DNA from: a virus
Direction: 5' to 3' (one strand)
Length of the DNA stretch: 40,669 nucleotides
IMG/VR virus record: IMGVR_UViG_3300011113_000426
Coordinates: 1-40,669 of that record
Positions 20,485 through 31,200 of this stretch are shown here, in pieces. Numbering within the stretch: the first letter of the stretch is position 1; every line of letters starts with the position of its first letter. The notes beneath the pieces were generated by a model. The model was not told the origin of the DNA. It did no database searches and saw only the letters and a program-made list of their open reading frames with translations. The translations under genes were made by a program, and so were the position numbers.

Positions 20485-21171
20485 TTAAAATTGTACTTCT
20501 TCAGTATCTTCATCATCATAGTCATTAAAAGAAGATTTGATTTGATCCGGTTGATATTCTTCAACATCTGTGCTAGTTAAAACATATTCATTTTTACCAG
20601 ATTGTTTCATTTCTTCTTGTTTGTCGACAAAAAAGTCAGAAAGTTTTTGTTTAAATGGTCCTGAATCCAAACTTCTTAATTCAAGTTTTTCTTCTGGAGT
20701 TTTAGGTCTAAACTGATCAAATTTAGCTTCAAGATCGTTGATCTTATTGACCAACTGATCCATTTCACCAAGTTTTTGTTCAAGGTTTGAAAGTTGCGAA
20801 AATAAATTATTAAAATACTCATCTTGTTTGTCTCCCATAGTTTTTTGACTATCAACCAGATCAGTAATATCAAGTTCTTCTTCACCTCCTTCTTCACCTC
20901 CTTCTTCACTTCCGATTACCTCAACATCAGCATCGTTTTCAACATCAACCTCTGTAGTTCCGGTTGGTGCCGGTGGTGGTGCTCCTGCTCCAGGTGCCGG
21001 TGGTGCTCCTGCTCCAGGTGCCGGTGGTGGTCCTCCTGGTACTGGTTCATCGAGTGGTGCATCACCTTCTGGTGGTGGAGGTAATTCTCCTTGTTCCATA
21101 ATATATTTATTAATAGAATTGTATCTTTTGATTTCTTCTAATATTTTTTTATCAATATTCATTTTACCCAT
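20485..21171 (-). CDS. Pro/Gly/Ala-rich acidic coiled-coil protein of unknown function
   Basis: 228 residues in clear segments: a short basic helical start (MGKMNIDKKILEEIKRYNSI), a flexible Pro-Ala-Gly linker at about 25-70 with PAPGAGAP repeats, an acidic stretch at about 72-105 (EEGGEEGGEEELDITDLVD), a predicted coiled coil at about 115-155 (FSQLSNLEQKLGEMDQLVNKINDLEAKF), and an acidic C-terminus (DDEDTEEVQF). No signal peptide or enzyme motif. Such a layout suits a scaffold-like or partner-binding protein, but I cannot assign one. The first ATG overlaps the upstream gene by 8 bases; the second (Met4, at 21162) would remove the overlap and could be the true start. A terminator follows. Confidence 0.78.
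   Translation of the reverse strand: MGKMNIDKKILEEIKRYNSINKYIMEQGELPPPPEGDAPLDEPVPGGPPPAPGAGAPPAPGAGAPPPAPTGTTEVDVENDADVEVIGSEEGGEEGGEEELDITDLVDSQKTMGDKQDEYFNNLFSQLSNLEQKLGEMDQLVNKINDLEAKFDQFRPKTPEEKLELRSLDSGPFKQKLSDFFVDKQEEMKQSGKNEYVLTSTDVEEYQPDQIKSSFNDYDDEDTEEVQF
20978..21025 (-). repeat. Two exact 24-base tandem repeats in the Pro-rich linker
   Basis: The unit ggtgctcctgctccaggtgc plus cggt occurs twice in tandem (20978-21001, 21002-21025), flanked by degenerate partial copies. Each codes for eight residues of the PAPGAGAP type. It is much richer in GC than the surrounding sequence and is likely to vary in copy number by slippage. Confidence 0.85.
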
Positions 21172-21391
21172 TTAATAATGTTTTTATACCAGATTTGGTT
21201 TCTACTTGGATTTTTTTAAACGTTTTCATTGTGTTATCAACTCTTTCAATTAATCCGTCTCTCATTCTTACTGTATAACAATCTCCAGTATCAAGGTCAC
21301 AAACTTCTTTAGTTCCGTTACCCATATCTTTTTCGGATACTCTTGTATTTTTTCCAAGATAATTATCCAATATCATTTTAGTGTTACTCAT
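21164..21391 (-). CDS. Small hypothetical protein
   Basis: 75 residues, not recognised. It starts MSNTKMILDNYLGKNTRVSE and contains two nearby cysteines in VCDLDTGDCYTVRMRDG, a possible beta-hairpin resembling small SH3-like folds, and ends with a basic region. It overlaps the Pro-rich gene by 8 bases, which supports co-translation. A TATTTATT element lies 12 bases before its ATG, after a run of nine A residues. As the first gene after the giant hub gene, it may begin a new transcription unit. Function unknown. Confidence 0.72.
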   Translation of the reverse strand: MSNTKMILDNYLGKNTRVSEKDMGNGTKEVCDLDTGDCYTVRMRDGLIERVDNTMKTFKKIQVETKSGIKTLLNG

Positions 21392-21403
21392 GTGTTTTTT
21401 TTT

Positions 21404-21411
21404 AATAAATA
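21404..21411 (-). promoter_or_regulatory. Recurrent TATTTATT element
   Basis: Coding-strand GTATATTTATT before an A-rich leader and the ATG of the 75-residue gene. Member of the repeated octamer set; promoter role inferred. Confidence 0.35.
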
Positions 21412-21429
21412 TACTGTAATGAATAAAAA

Positions 21430-24400
21430 TTAATTATTTTTATACTTTGACACGTAATATCCCATCGCAATATTTAATTTTTCTTCTATTTTTTTCTTAT
21501 CGGGGTCAAGTAGGTCATTCCATATTTTATCTTCCAGGGTAGATGGCCATAAAAGAACGTTTGCCCTTGCTAATTTTTCTTTATATGTACCGTCATCATA
21601 TTTGTAAAATTGTATTGCAATTATCTTACCACTTATTTTTGATATAAAAAATTCTATAAACTTTTCAAATGAATCAAAAGATGCGTATGGAACATTTTTT
21701 TTCTGTCCGTAGTCAGCACAAAAATATTTTTTATTCATATACGTTTGAGATCCTCCCCATGGATTTACATCTAAAGTAACCCCACCATAATTATGATCAT
21801 ATCCCTTGAATGAGGTTCCATTTGCACTTTCAATAGATAAAGTAGACACAATAAAGTCAAACATTTTAGCTTTGTTCGCAGTTCCAATATTTTGTTTATC
21901 AACTAGTTTTGTTATTTCATCAAAAGCTTTATCAAACGTAATTGTTGTTTGTTGTGGAGTTGTATTTGTAAATGTTTCAAACGTTTTATTTAAACTACTT
22001 GAACAATTTTGATTATTTGTTGGTTGTAATGTTTTTGAGTTTGCTCGGTTTATTGCTGCCGATTTTTGTGCTAATATGTTATTTTGTTGTTCAATTTCTT
22101 TATCTTGTTCTTCAATTCTTTCTTTAATTGAATCTAAAATTTTTGTAGTTAAAGATTGAAGTAAGGTATCTATTGCCGGTATACTATAAAATGGTTGTCT
22201 TTGGCCTTCAATTGTTGTATCAAATCCATTTTCACTAATTCTGTGACTAACGTGTGTGATCATATATGGTCCGCTAAACATTGGTACATTTCTTAAATTA
22301 AAATACATGGTCGGTTGGATAAGTGCGTTACCCATCATATCAATAGTACATTTATAACTTCTGTTTTTATACACATTGTATAAAGATGCACTTTGTGATG
22401 CTCCAGACCTGTTTCTATAAAGATTGGCCATTTGAGTTAACATTTGTTCTGATTCTGCGGTTGGTTTACCTGGGTCTTGAGCAATATCTAATTGTTTGAA
22501 TACTTGTTGATTTTGAGGTCCGAAGTCCACATTAAAACCCACAACTTTATTAGATTTATCCCAGTTTGTTTTTCCTTCTTGATTTTCCAATAATGGGTTG
22601 TCAGAAGCTCTTCTTAAATCAAATGCATCGTCTCTATATCTATAATCAACGTTTTCATTCATTGCCAAGTGTGTACTTGGGACATATGAATAAATTGCCA
22701 AATATTTTGCCGATGTTTCTCTATAATCTACATTTAGAAACGTACCAAAAAGATTATTTGCAAAATCTAAAGTACCTTCAGGTCTTGGGGTTGGGTTTTT
22801 AGAAACTTCTTGAACATTATAAAAATTAGCATAAGATGGTAATATAAATGAAGTGAACCTATTGTCTCTAAAAATAGTTTCAATAATTCCTAACATAGTG
22901 TTTCCATAATCCATGTATTCGATAAGATCTTTCATTTTGAATATGTCCACATAAATTTTTTGACCGATATCTCTACTAGCTCTATCAACAAGTAAAACAT
23001 CTTCAAATAAAGTTTTAGTTTTGAAGTCTCCCCCAGAAATCCATTTGTCGTTCATTGCTTTAAACGTTTCCCATATTTCTAATCTAGTTTGTTCACCTTC
23101 AAACTCAGCGTATTTAACACCAGTATTTTCGGTTGTAACATTTACAGTACCAAGTTTAGATTTGACTTTGGTTAAAATGTCATTCAATAAAAGATTCAAG
23201 TATTTATCACTTGAATCGATATAATTATTCATGTTAGAAAAAAACTTGGTTTGATTTAGTGATGGGTCTGTTAGTTTACTTTGAGCGTATAATTTTATTA
23301 TTGGTGAAAATCTTTTAACATTATCCACCGTAAACGCAACATTGAAATCAATAAAAAAGTCTGTAATGTAAGAACCGTTATCTGTGTATTTTAATTGTGG
23401 TATTTCTGAAAATCCAACATAAGTTTCTAAAGCCGCCCATGTTTGGGGGTATTGTGTTTTTGACACAACTAATGTTGTTGATCCTCCACTAACTGGTAAG
23501 GCGTTTTTTGTATCTTGCACATATGTGGTCCACGTATACTTATCGACTAAATCTTTTGTTGAAAATGAATAAAATAATTTTTTATCGAAATTTGATGGGT
23601 TTCCTATTTTAAGTGTCACTTTATAGGTCATAAACTCATCAATAATTTTTTGAATATTATTTTTTTGATCTTCGGTTATTTTTTCTATTAATGTTGTTCC
23701 TGACAAATTTAATGGTTTTTGTACCAAAAACATTTCTCTCATCAGTCCTTGAAAATTTTCATTTCTTGTTACTATCTTATCATCTTGTGTTTTAGATGGT
23801 AATATAGTTTCAAAATCGTAAATTGATTTACTAAAATTTAAAAAATGATTTTCAAACATGTCTAATATTTCCGGACTAAATGTTGTAAATAATTCATCAA
23901 TTTTTGAATATTTTGATGGGTCTCCATGTAACGAAAAATTTTCTTGCCATTCTGTACCAGTCAATATTTGTTTAGTATACTCATCAGGTTTAGGTTTGGA
24001 TAAAAGACTAACATCAAAATAACCGTATTGTGGTGCTTTCCAAAATAGTCTTCCAGAACCATTATGTAGTGCTGGATTATTTTTTAAATTAATTGTTTGA
24101 TTTCCAATTTGATTAAAACATTCTTTACTAGCTTGATTTACACTAGATCCAAATGATGGCATAGCGTAAACGGATTGATTGTCATTTGTAATAACAAAAC
24201 AACTCCATGGATATACAGTAAGATTTCTTAATGGATTCGATAGATCAAATCCAATTGGTTTTGATATCAAACCTTGAGTACTTAAAACCATTTTGAAATT
24301 TTTAGATAGTTCGGTTTGAATGTTTGAACTTGATATTCCACCAACTAATTTATTTGTGACAATAAAATTAAATGTTTGAGTTTTATTACTTGTTTGAATG

Positions 24401-27400
24401 GGTGTTGTGGTGTAAAGTCCGGGTCCATTTGTTGTTCCAGATATTTGACTATTAATTGTTGTATTAATACTTAAATTAGAACCAGATAATATAGTTCCAG
24501 GTGTTATTTGATTTGATGATGTTGTTACAATTTGAACTTTATCTCCTGTGACAAAATAAGTTCCTATTATATTTGAACTTTGTTTAAACACATTTTGTCC
24601 TTGAAAAAAGAAATTAAAGTCGTTGATTAGTTTTGGATAAAATCCTGTATTAATTTGATTTAAAGTTGATAATGATATGTTTGTATCTTTATCTAATACA
24701 ATATCATAATTTTGACCTTCGACAGTCACCTGATATGTGGTTGTGGTTGACGAGAATCCTGGATCGTAGTTTTGTATATAATCTGTATTTTTCCAAACTT
24801 CATCTAAAAAATCTACTCCAGTAGACTTGAATGTTTTATATCGGTTCCATATTGATCCATATTTCAAAACCCAGGCATATGGTAAATTGTGAATTGCACC
24901 GAACTTTTTTAAAGATGGTAAAATATAACTTAAGTTTACTATTGAATCGTCAAGATTTAATTTTTTATATTTTTCTTTTAATGTTGCTAATGGTAAACTA
25001 TTTAAAAAAAGATATGCCGCCGCCTTGTATGGAGATTTTTCCGCCAAGTTGTACCTAAAATTAGAAACTCCTTTTTGAATAGCATTTGTAAAGAATGGTG
25101 TATTGAATATTGATGTCGTTTGTTCGTTTGAAACATTACCGCTATAGTTTGTATAAAAAATAGAACCTTCAGTTGTGTATTGTTCCTGAATAATTCTTGA
25201 TTTATAAAACGTTGATAAATTTTGTAAGTTTAAAACTTGGTTGAATGTTTTTGTTTTATAGTTAAAATTTGAAATTGGTGATATATCATCTTTATTACTT
25301 ATAACTTTATTATCTGTTCGGTATTTCAAAGTGTCACTTGTTTTAAACACATCAATTTTTGATTGTAAAGAATTTCCATTTGCCAAATAATTTTTACACC
25401 AATTTAAATCTGTTAGTGGATATAGATCTGAAAAATCAAATTCTTCATTTATTATATCACCACCAAAAAAAGCCTCGACTGGTTCTGTTTTTTCTAAACC
25501 AAGTTTTGGTACTGTAATGTTGTCTTCTAAAAGTTCATATTTAAATAGTCCGTATGGAACCGTAGTGTCATTTTTAATATATGGAGTATTAATTATTCCT
25601 CTTATAAAGTTATTCCATAATTGTCCTTCACCCGAATTTGACATTGTTTTCAAATTCGAAAGGTAGTTTTGTGAGTCTAAATTATACTCTTTTAATTTTT
25701 TTGACAGAAATGGATTGTCGGTTCCAAGAGCCTCAAGTAAGTTATCGCTTTCCGATTCAACCACATATGTCTGGATATTATTAACGGGTATTGACGCTCT
25801 ATTAAATTTTGAATAAAATGAATTTAATATCAGTCTTTCATAAATTTCATAGAAAAATTTTACTTCTTCTTTGTTAGAAAACACATCATTGCCTATTGGA
25901 AACTCAATTGCATTAAAACTAAATCTTCTTGGTTGATTTTCATCATTGTTTCCATCACCGAAATCGAATGCCGGACTTTGTCTTTCAACATAACCACGTA
26001 GAAATTCTTCTACAAATTGAACTTCTGGCCATATTTCAGGAACGAATGCATTTATTTTGTTTGCAAATATATAATCACCAGGATATTTTAATTCATATTT
26101 TTCTTTACCATCAATTTGATTTTCAACAATTAATTGAGGCCAAGGATAGATAATTTGTTTTGTTTCGTTTGGTTTATAATCAACACTTTTAACTGTTGAT
26201 GTTGAGTCAAATACCGCTTTGATCCTATCTCTGTTTTCTCTTTGTGACCAAGCTAATGAATGAACATCATCCATAAGTCTAAAAAATGCCTCTCCTTGAG
26301 CAAAAAATATCGCCAAAACATTTCTCATTGTTGGTTCAAACCCAAGACCATTATTTTTGTCCTTAAATTGTTGGATTATTTGGTCGGTTAAACTTTGCTC
26401 TATTTCTTGTTTCTTTGTTATGAATTTTTCATCATTTTTTTTGATGATGTCCTGAAATGAATTTGGTCCTGTAAAATAAACTAAACCAGGATAATTTGTT
26501 AGTTTGTTAGATGTTAATATCTCTTGTTGTAAAGTTTGTCTTGATGTATTATATTCTTTAGTCCCAGTTTCTAGTTGTTTACCGGTTCTTTTAAATAAAG
26601 TTTCGCCAACATTAATATCTGATATTGTTACTTTTTTAAAGAATGTTTGAACCGAAACTGGTATGTTTCCAAGATCTTTACCAACCGCCTTATTTGATTT
26701 TAATTCTCCTAAATATTTTTTTATTATACCCTCTAGTTCGGTAATCGCCTCATTTTGTTTTTGAACATCACTAAACTCTGATTTAAACTTATAAAGTATT
26801 GTTTTTTCTTCATTACTTTGAATGAAAATATTTTCATAATCTAGCCATTTTCTAGACCATATGTTAGATGATGATGCTAAATACACATCCTTTGAAAATT
26901 CTCCTAGTTTTTCTGAATACAATTTTAAATCATTTAAAACATCTAAATTTTTCTTTCTAAATGTATTTTCAATATTTGTGATAAGTTGACCTAATCTTTT
27001 TTTTAATTCCAGTATTGTTATTTCTGGAAATGTTTCATCGATTAACCCTTTTGATTTATATTCGGAATAGAGTTCTTTCATTTTTTGATAACCGCCACTA
27101 GTATATTTTACAGTCGTATTTGTCTTACTGTTTACCTGACTATTATTTTTTGTTTGAGCTTCGTCAATTTTAATTCTATACATTTGTGGTACTGCCATAA
27201 TTTGACCCCAAGTCAGATCTGCCATTACTGTGTATTTGTATGTATAAAATTTACATTGTATTCTAAAATTATGTGTTGATGGATCAAAACTAGCATTAAA
27301 TGTTTGTAACATTAAAGGCATTCTAACTGCTTTACCTAAATATCCTTTAATTGTAAGATAAAAAACTGGATAAGGTAAATTAAAAAACGCGGAATATGGT

Positions 27401-27936
27401 GAATCGTTTCCTCCTTCAAACAACGCCCTTCCTTTCACATCTTCCATTGTAATATTTACTTCAGGTAAAAATTCTGTTCCATAACTTATGTTAATTTGAT
27501 TAATACCTAAAAGACCATTATCCACAGTCCCTGGAAGTCCATTTGTGTTTAATGTTTGAGTTATAAAATAATCCTCACTTTTTTGTCCATAAGGGACTCT
27601 ATCTAATCTTGGTTGATTTACTCCCTTACCTTGAATTGTATTTTTTCCTGTGATTTCGTCGGTATAGTTAATATCTAAAAAATCTCTAAACCCTGGATTT
27701 AAAAAATTAATTTTTCCAACCGATATTGTTTGTATTTGATTGTTTTGAGGGACACCCAAAGCTAACTTTGTCCTTGGTGTTACTGAACATTCTAAATTAG
27801 CATAAAAAACCAGATCCTCATGATTTATTAATCTCTCTTTAATAGTTCCGTCTTCAGCAATTACTTTATTTGGGTCAATTACTGAAATATTTTGATAATC
27901 AAATTCTACTAATATATTTTCAGAGTTATTTACCAT
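21430..27936 (-). CDS. Giant baseplate hub-like protein with C-terminal peptidoglycan-hydrolase-like domain
   Basis: 2168 residues. Residues about 90-250 (FLPEVNITMEDVKGRALFEG, LTIKGYLGKAVRMPLMLQTF, MADLTWGQIMAVPQMYRIK) and about 1850-1930 (YKCTIDMMGNALIQPTMYFN, FSGPYMITHVSHRISENGFD) look like the beta-barrel hub folds of contractile tails (T4 gp27/gpD type). Residues about 1132-1195 form a Thr/Ser/Gly-rich beta module (GTILSGSNLSINTTINSQIS). A coiled linker at about 1933-1960 leads to a C-terminal domain at about 2005-2168 with LSIESANGTSFKGYDHNYGG and FDSFEKFIEFF, resembling GH73/lytic transglycosylase active-site patterns. The start overlaps gp53 by 11 bases, and the order gp53 then hub-lysozyme echoes T4 genes 53 and 5. 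It probably forms the central spike and wall-cutting part; this is inferred, without a full-length relative in mind. Confidence 0.68.
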   Translation of the reverse strand: MVNNSENILVEFDYQNISVIDPNKVIAEDGTIKERLINHEDLVFYANLECSVTPRTKLALGVPQNNQIQTISVGKINFLNPGFRDFLDINYTDEITGKNTIQGKGVNQPRLDRVPYGQKSEDYFITQTLNTNGLPGTVDNGLLGINQINISYGTEFLPEVNITMEDVKGRALFEGGNDSPYSAFFNLPYPVFYLTIKGYLGKAVRMPLMLQTFNASFDPSTHNFRIQCKFYTYKYTVMADLTWGQIMAVPQMYRIKIDEAQTKNNSQVNSKTNTTVKYTSGGYQKMKELYSEYKSKGLIDETFPEITILELKKRLGQLITNIENTFRKKNLDVLNDLKLYSEKLGEFSKDVYLASSSNIWSRKWLDYENIFIQSNEEKTILYKFKSEFSDVQKQNEAITELEGIIKKYLGELKSNKAVGKDLGNIPVSVQTFFKKVTISDINVGETLFKRTGKQLETGTKEYNTSRQTLQQEILTSNKLTNYPGLVYFTGPNSFQDIIKKNDEKFITKKQEIEQSLTDQIIQQFKDKNNGLGFEPTMRNVLAIFFAQGEAFFRLMDDVHSLAWSQRENRDRIKAVFDSTSTVKSVDYKPNETKQIIYPWPQLIVENQIDGKEKYELKYPGDYIFANKINAFVPEIWPEVQFVEEFLRGYVERQSPAFDFGDGNNDENQPRRFSFNAIEFPIGNDVFSNKEEVKFFYEIYERLILNSFYSKFNRASIPVNNIQTYVVESESDNLLEALGTDNPFLSKKLKEYNLDSQNYLSNLKTMSNSGEGQLWNNFIRGIINTPYIKNDTTVPYGLFKYELLEDNITVPKLGLEKTEPVEAFFGGDIINEEFDFSDLYPLTDLNWCKNYLANGNSLQSKIDVFKTSDTLKYRTDNKVISNKDDISPISNFNYKTKTFNQVLNLQNLSTFYKSRIIQEQYTTEGSIFYTNYSGNVSNEQTTSIFNTPFFTNAIQKGVSNFRYNLAEKSPYKAAAYLFLNSLPLATLKEKYKKLNLDDSIVNLSYILPSLKKFGAIHNLPYAWVLKYGSIWNRYKTFKSTGVDFLDEVWKNTDYIQNYDPGFSSTTTTYQVTVEGQNYDIVLDKDTNISLSTLNQINTGFYPKLINDFNFFFQGQNVFKQSSNIIGTYFVTGDKVQIVTTSSNQITPGTILSGSNLSINTTINSQISGTTNGPGLYTTTPIQTSNKTQTFNFIVTNKLVGGISSSNIQTELSKNFKMVLSTQGLISKPIGFDLSNPLRNLTVYPWSCFVITNDNQSVYAMPSFGSSVNQASKECFNQIGNQTINLKNNPALHNGSGRLFWKAPQYGYFDVSLLSKPKPDEYTKQILTGTEWQENFSLHGDPSKYSKIDELFTTFSPEILDMFENHFLNFSKSIYDFETILPSKTQDDKIVTRNENFQGLMREMFLVQKPLNLSGTTLIEKITEDQKNNIQKIIDEFMTYKVTLKIGNPSNFDKKLFYSFSTKDLVDKYTWTTYVQDTKNALPVSGGSTTLVVSKTQYPQTWAALETYVGFSEIPQLKYTDNGSYITDFFIDFNVAFTVDNVKRFSPIIKLYAQSKLTDPSLNQTKFFSNMNNYIDSSDKYLNLLLNDILTKVKSKLGTVNVTTENTGVKYAEFEGEQTRLEIWETFKAMNDKWISGGDFKTKTLFEDVLLVDRASRDIGQKIYVDIFKMKDLIEYMDYGNTMLGIIETIFRDNRFTSFILPSYANFYNVQEVSKNPTPRPEGTLDFANNLFGTFLNVDYRETSAKYLAIYSYVPSTHLAMNENVDYRYRDDAFDLRRASDNPLLENQEGKTNWDKSNKVVGFNVDFGPQNQQVFKQLDIAQDPGKPTAESEQMLTQMANLYRNRSGASQSASLYNVYKNRSYKCTIDMMGNALIQPTMYFNLRNVPMFSGPYMITHVSHRISENGFDTTIEGQRQPFYSIPAIDTLLQSLTTKILDSIKERIEEQDKEIEQQNNILAQKSAAINRANSKTLQPTNNQNCSSSLNKTFETFTNTTPQQTTITFDKAFDEITKLVDKQNIGTANKAKMFDFIVSTLSIESANGTSFKGYDHNYGGVTLDVNPWGGSQTYMNKKYFCADYGQKKNVPYASFDSFEKFIEFFISKISGKIIAIQFYKYDDGTYKEKLARANVLLWPSTLEDKIWNDLLDPDKKKIEEKLNIAMGYYVSKYKNN

Positions 27937-28249
27937 AGTATAAGAAATGATTTTCCAAAGCGCCTTTATAGTCTTGTAATGAACTTACAAGAGGAAATGG
28001 AATAGTCAAGACTGCCCCGTCAGGAATATTTGCTTCGAGTCCTGTATAACCAGGGTTTGCCTGTAAAATTAACCAACCAAAAAATGGACTGCCATAATAT
28101 TGTTGTGAAACTTTATCCAATCTGGATTGTCCAAATCTAAAAATATATTTTTTATCTGATGGTTTAGCTGGTAAACTGACATATGGAACCACTTGTTGAA
28201 TTCCATTTTCAAGAAACATACCATATCTATTGTAATATTGAAGTGCCAT
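27926..28249 (-). CDS. gp53: Baseplate wedge protein gp53-like (LysM-type)
   Basis: 107 residues. The central part, RLDKVSQQYYGSPFFGWLIL then NPGYTGLEANIPDGAVLTIP, follows the LysM-like pattern of T4 gp53 (tyrosine-rich, YYG..FFGW.I..ANP, then IPdGt.L.IP). T4 gp53 (196 residues) clamps adjacent baseplate wedges together; this version is shorter and is essentially only the core. It starts 3 bases after the 1787-residue gene and overlaps the giant hub gene by 11 bases, so it is translationally coupled to both. Context fully agrees with a baseplate role. Confidence 0.87.
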   Translation of the reverse strand: MALQYYNRYGMFLENGIQQVVPYVSLPAKPSDKKYIFRFGQSRLDKVSQQYYGSPFFGWLILQANPGYTGLEANIPDGAVLTIPFPLVSSLQDYKGALENHFLYYGK

Positions 28250-28252
28250 ATT

Positions 28253-31200
28253 TTATAAAAATGTTACTTTACCATTGAAGGTTTTTTTATTGTTATTTGT
28301 ATTAAAGGTAGAATATGTCTTTTTCAAAAGTTTTCTGTTGTTTTTTGTTTCGCTATTTTCTTCGGTAGTATAGTAAAGTTTGGTGTCGAATTTTTCAATT
28401 TTATACTTTTTGAATTTTTCGTACTCTGGTGTTTTATCGTACTTGTCAAAAATTTCTTTTTCTTTTTTATATTCTTCATTGAAATTAAATTTAAGTTTTT
28501 CACAAGTTGCTTGAATTAATTTCACTAAATCTGTATTACCTTTAACCTTTTCAGTTAATAACTTATCAACAAATGAATTATACTTATCATCGTTTGTAAA
28601 TGTTTGTGACATCACCATAAAAAATCTTCTTGATGGGTCGTCTTGATAAAATAAAGTTGTTTGAGGTTGGAATGAAAGTCCTTGATCTAATATTATATCA
28701 GGGTACAATATTTTATTTTCCAAAATACTTTTATTGTATTGTGTGAAAGCGCTTGATGTTTCACTAGGATAAACTCTTTTCATATTGTCAAAAACGCCAG
28801 TTGATCCAGGTATTAATTCTGTATTATAAACAACATACTCACCAGTTTCTTTTTTATAACCATCAACTTTATTAATTACCAAATCTAATTTTTTAAACGT
28901 TTGAATATAATCTTCCTGGTATTTTACCATTTCATTAATTGGTCCGGTAACTGCTTGATCCATTTCTGCTTCTTGGTTTAAAACAATATCATATAATGTA
29001 CTTTCAACATCACGTTTTGTTGATTTTGACCATTCGTTATTACTGTCTTCAATAGCCTTTAATATAGGATTATCTTTATTTGTTATATCTTTTAATGCTT
29101 GTTTAAACAACTTACCTATTTTTTCTTGGTATTTATCTGGTTTACCAATTATATCTATTTTATTAACAGCGCTTTGGTTTTCATTCAAATTTCCTTCTTT
29201 ATAGTTTCTATCTTCTAACACAAGTTGTGAAATAGGATAGTTTGTTGTTTCGTATAATTTTTTAATTTGATTAAACACTGTTGTAAAATAATTGTTAGTT
29301 TTGGTTGAAAGTTCTTCAAAAATTGCAGTGTATTCGGTTTCCCCAGTTAAAATTTTTCCGTCATCATAATATTCTGTAGTCAATATATTTCCAATTGTAG
29401 ATCCTCCCTTTTCACCGGATTCTTGGTTGTTTATTGCCGCCGGGTTTGATATACCATTATTTGTCTTACCAAACAATTTAGATACCATTTCTTCATCTCT
29501 TTCTTTAGTACTTTCAGTCGCAACTGCTCTTTCGTCGTAAATTTCTGTATTTGCGTAGTAGTTAAATGACAATGCATTTTGAAGTTGTGATACGGGTCCG
29601 GCTAATCCATGACCACCTATAAAATCAAAACCTAATGTTATCTTTGCTAACATGGGTTGTACACCAATTCCTTCAGGATTTATATCATATAATAGTGGTT
29701 CATAAGAAATTGATAATTGATTTGGTACTATTTTAGTATGATAAAAATCTCCAACTCTTAATACTAATATTGGTGGTGCACCAAATGATGTATTTCTAGC
29801 ATCATTATATTTTGGTTTTCCATCAACACCAATTACTGGTATTGTTTGTCCAGGCCTAACACATTGATTTAAAAATGTTAGTCTTGCATTCAGACCTTCA
29901 GGTGTGATTGAATGAAATGTTGGATTAAAATATTTTACTTTATCTTTAATACTTGCATAAACAGTTGGGTTAGTTTCTTTTATAACTTCAAAATAATCAC
30001 ATTCGGAAAAAAGTTTTCGTAGTATTTTTTTTGATATTCCTTCTTTAATTGTTTTTTTTATATCAATTACCGGATCTGGATCTGGTGTTGGGTTTGGTTC
30101 TGGAGAGCAACCAGAATCAATACAGGCGTCCAGTGTGTCGAATCCTTCTGCTGATTGTTCGCATTTTCCAGCGATACAAGCATATTTTGTTGATGTTTGA
30201 CCGCATTCCTTATCACAAATCTCTTGTGTTAAATATCTTCCGGTTCCATCCGCAACTCTTTGACAAGGTTGACCTTTAGTTACACAGTCGAAATTTTTAA
30301 GTTGCTCGATTCTTTTACACCCTCCTTGTTCTACTGGTGCATTTTCACATTCACTTTGACTTTTGAAAGTTCCATTTTTACTATCCTGAACACATTTACC
30401 GTCATTATTAGGACCACATTTCCATTTCGGTTCTTTAGCATCTGATAGTCTAATTTTTGCAAAAGCAACTCTTCTACATGCCATAGCTGGAATACTATAC
30501 CATTGTGAATTATTTGTTACTTTATTTAACTTAACGTCAACAATATCTTTTGTACATTCAATTGGACTTAATTGTTGAAAGTTTTGGTCTACGGAATTAA
30601 TTTCCGTATTTCCTGATGCCGAAACTTTATCTCCAGTTTTTGGAATAACTGCGGTTTCTCCATCAGCTCTAAATGTGATAATAAGTTTACCTTCATCTCT
30701 CCACTGTTTAACAGTTTTATTATCAATGGTCTGTGTATTTAACCAGTTTTCAACAGTACTATTTCTTCTTTTAGATAAATTAACATTATATGGTGCTGTT
30801 GCCGGTGCGGAAGCCGAACCTATTAATTCTAATGTTACTGTAGCTTCTAAATCCACTAAAGCTTTTTTAAGTACTTTAGGAATAAAATCATTTTGTATTA
30901 GTGAAAAATTACCAATAATAACATCGTCAAAAAATCCACCTATACCTGCACTAGTAAATTTTTCATTACCAACCGCAACTTCAAGTGGTGCTGAAGTACT
31001 TTCATATACTGTTCTTCTACCAAGATATTGTGTGTACCAATCTGTAAATGGACTTGTTACTGATGTTAGGTTGGAAGATTTACCAATTGGGTAGTCATTA
31101 TCAAAATAAAATCCGTAACCTATATATGAATTTAATTCACCCTCTAATGACGTAATACTTAAATCGGAATTATTTGTGGTATTATTACCTTGGTTACCGG

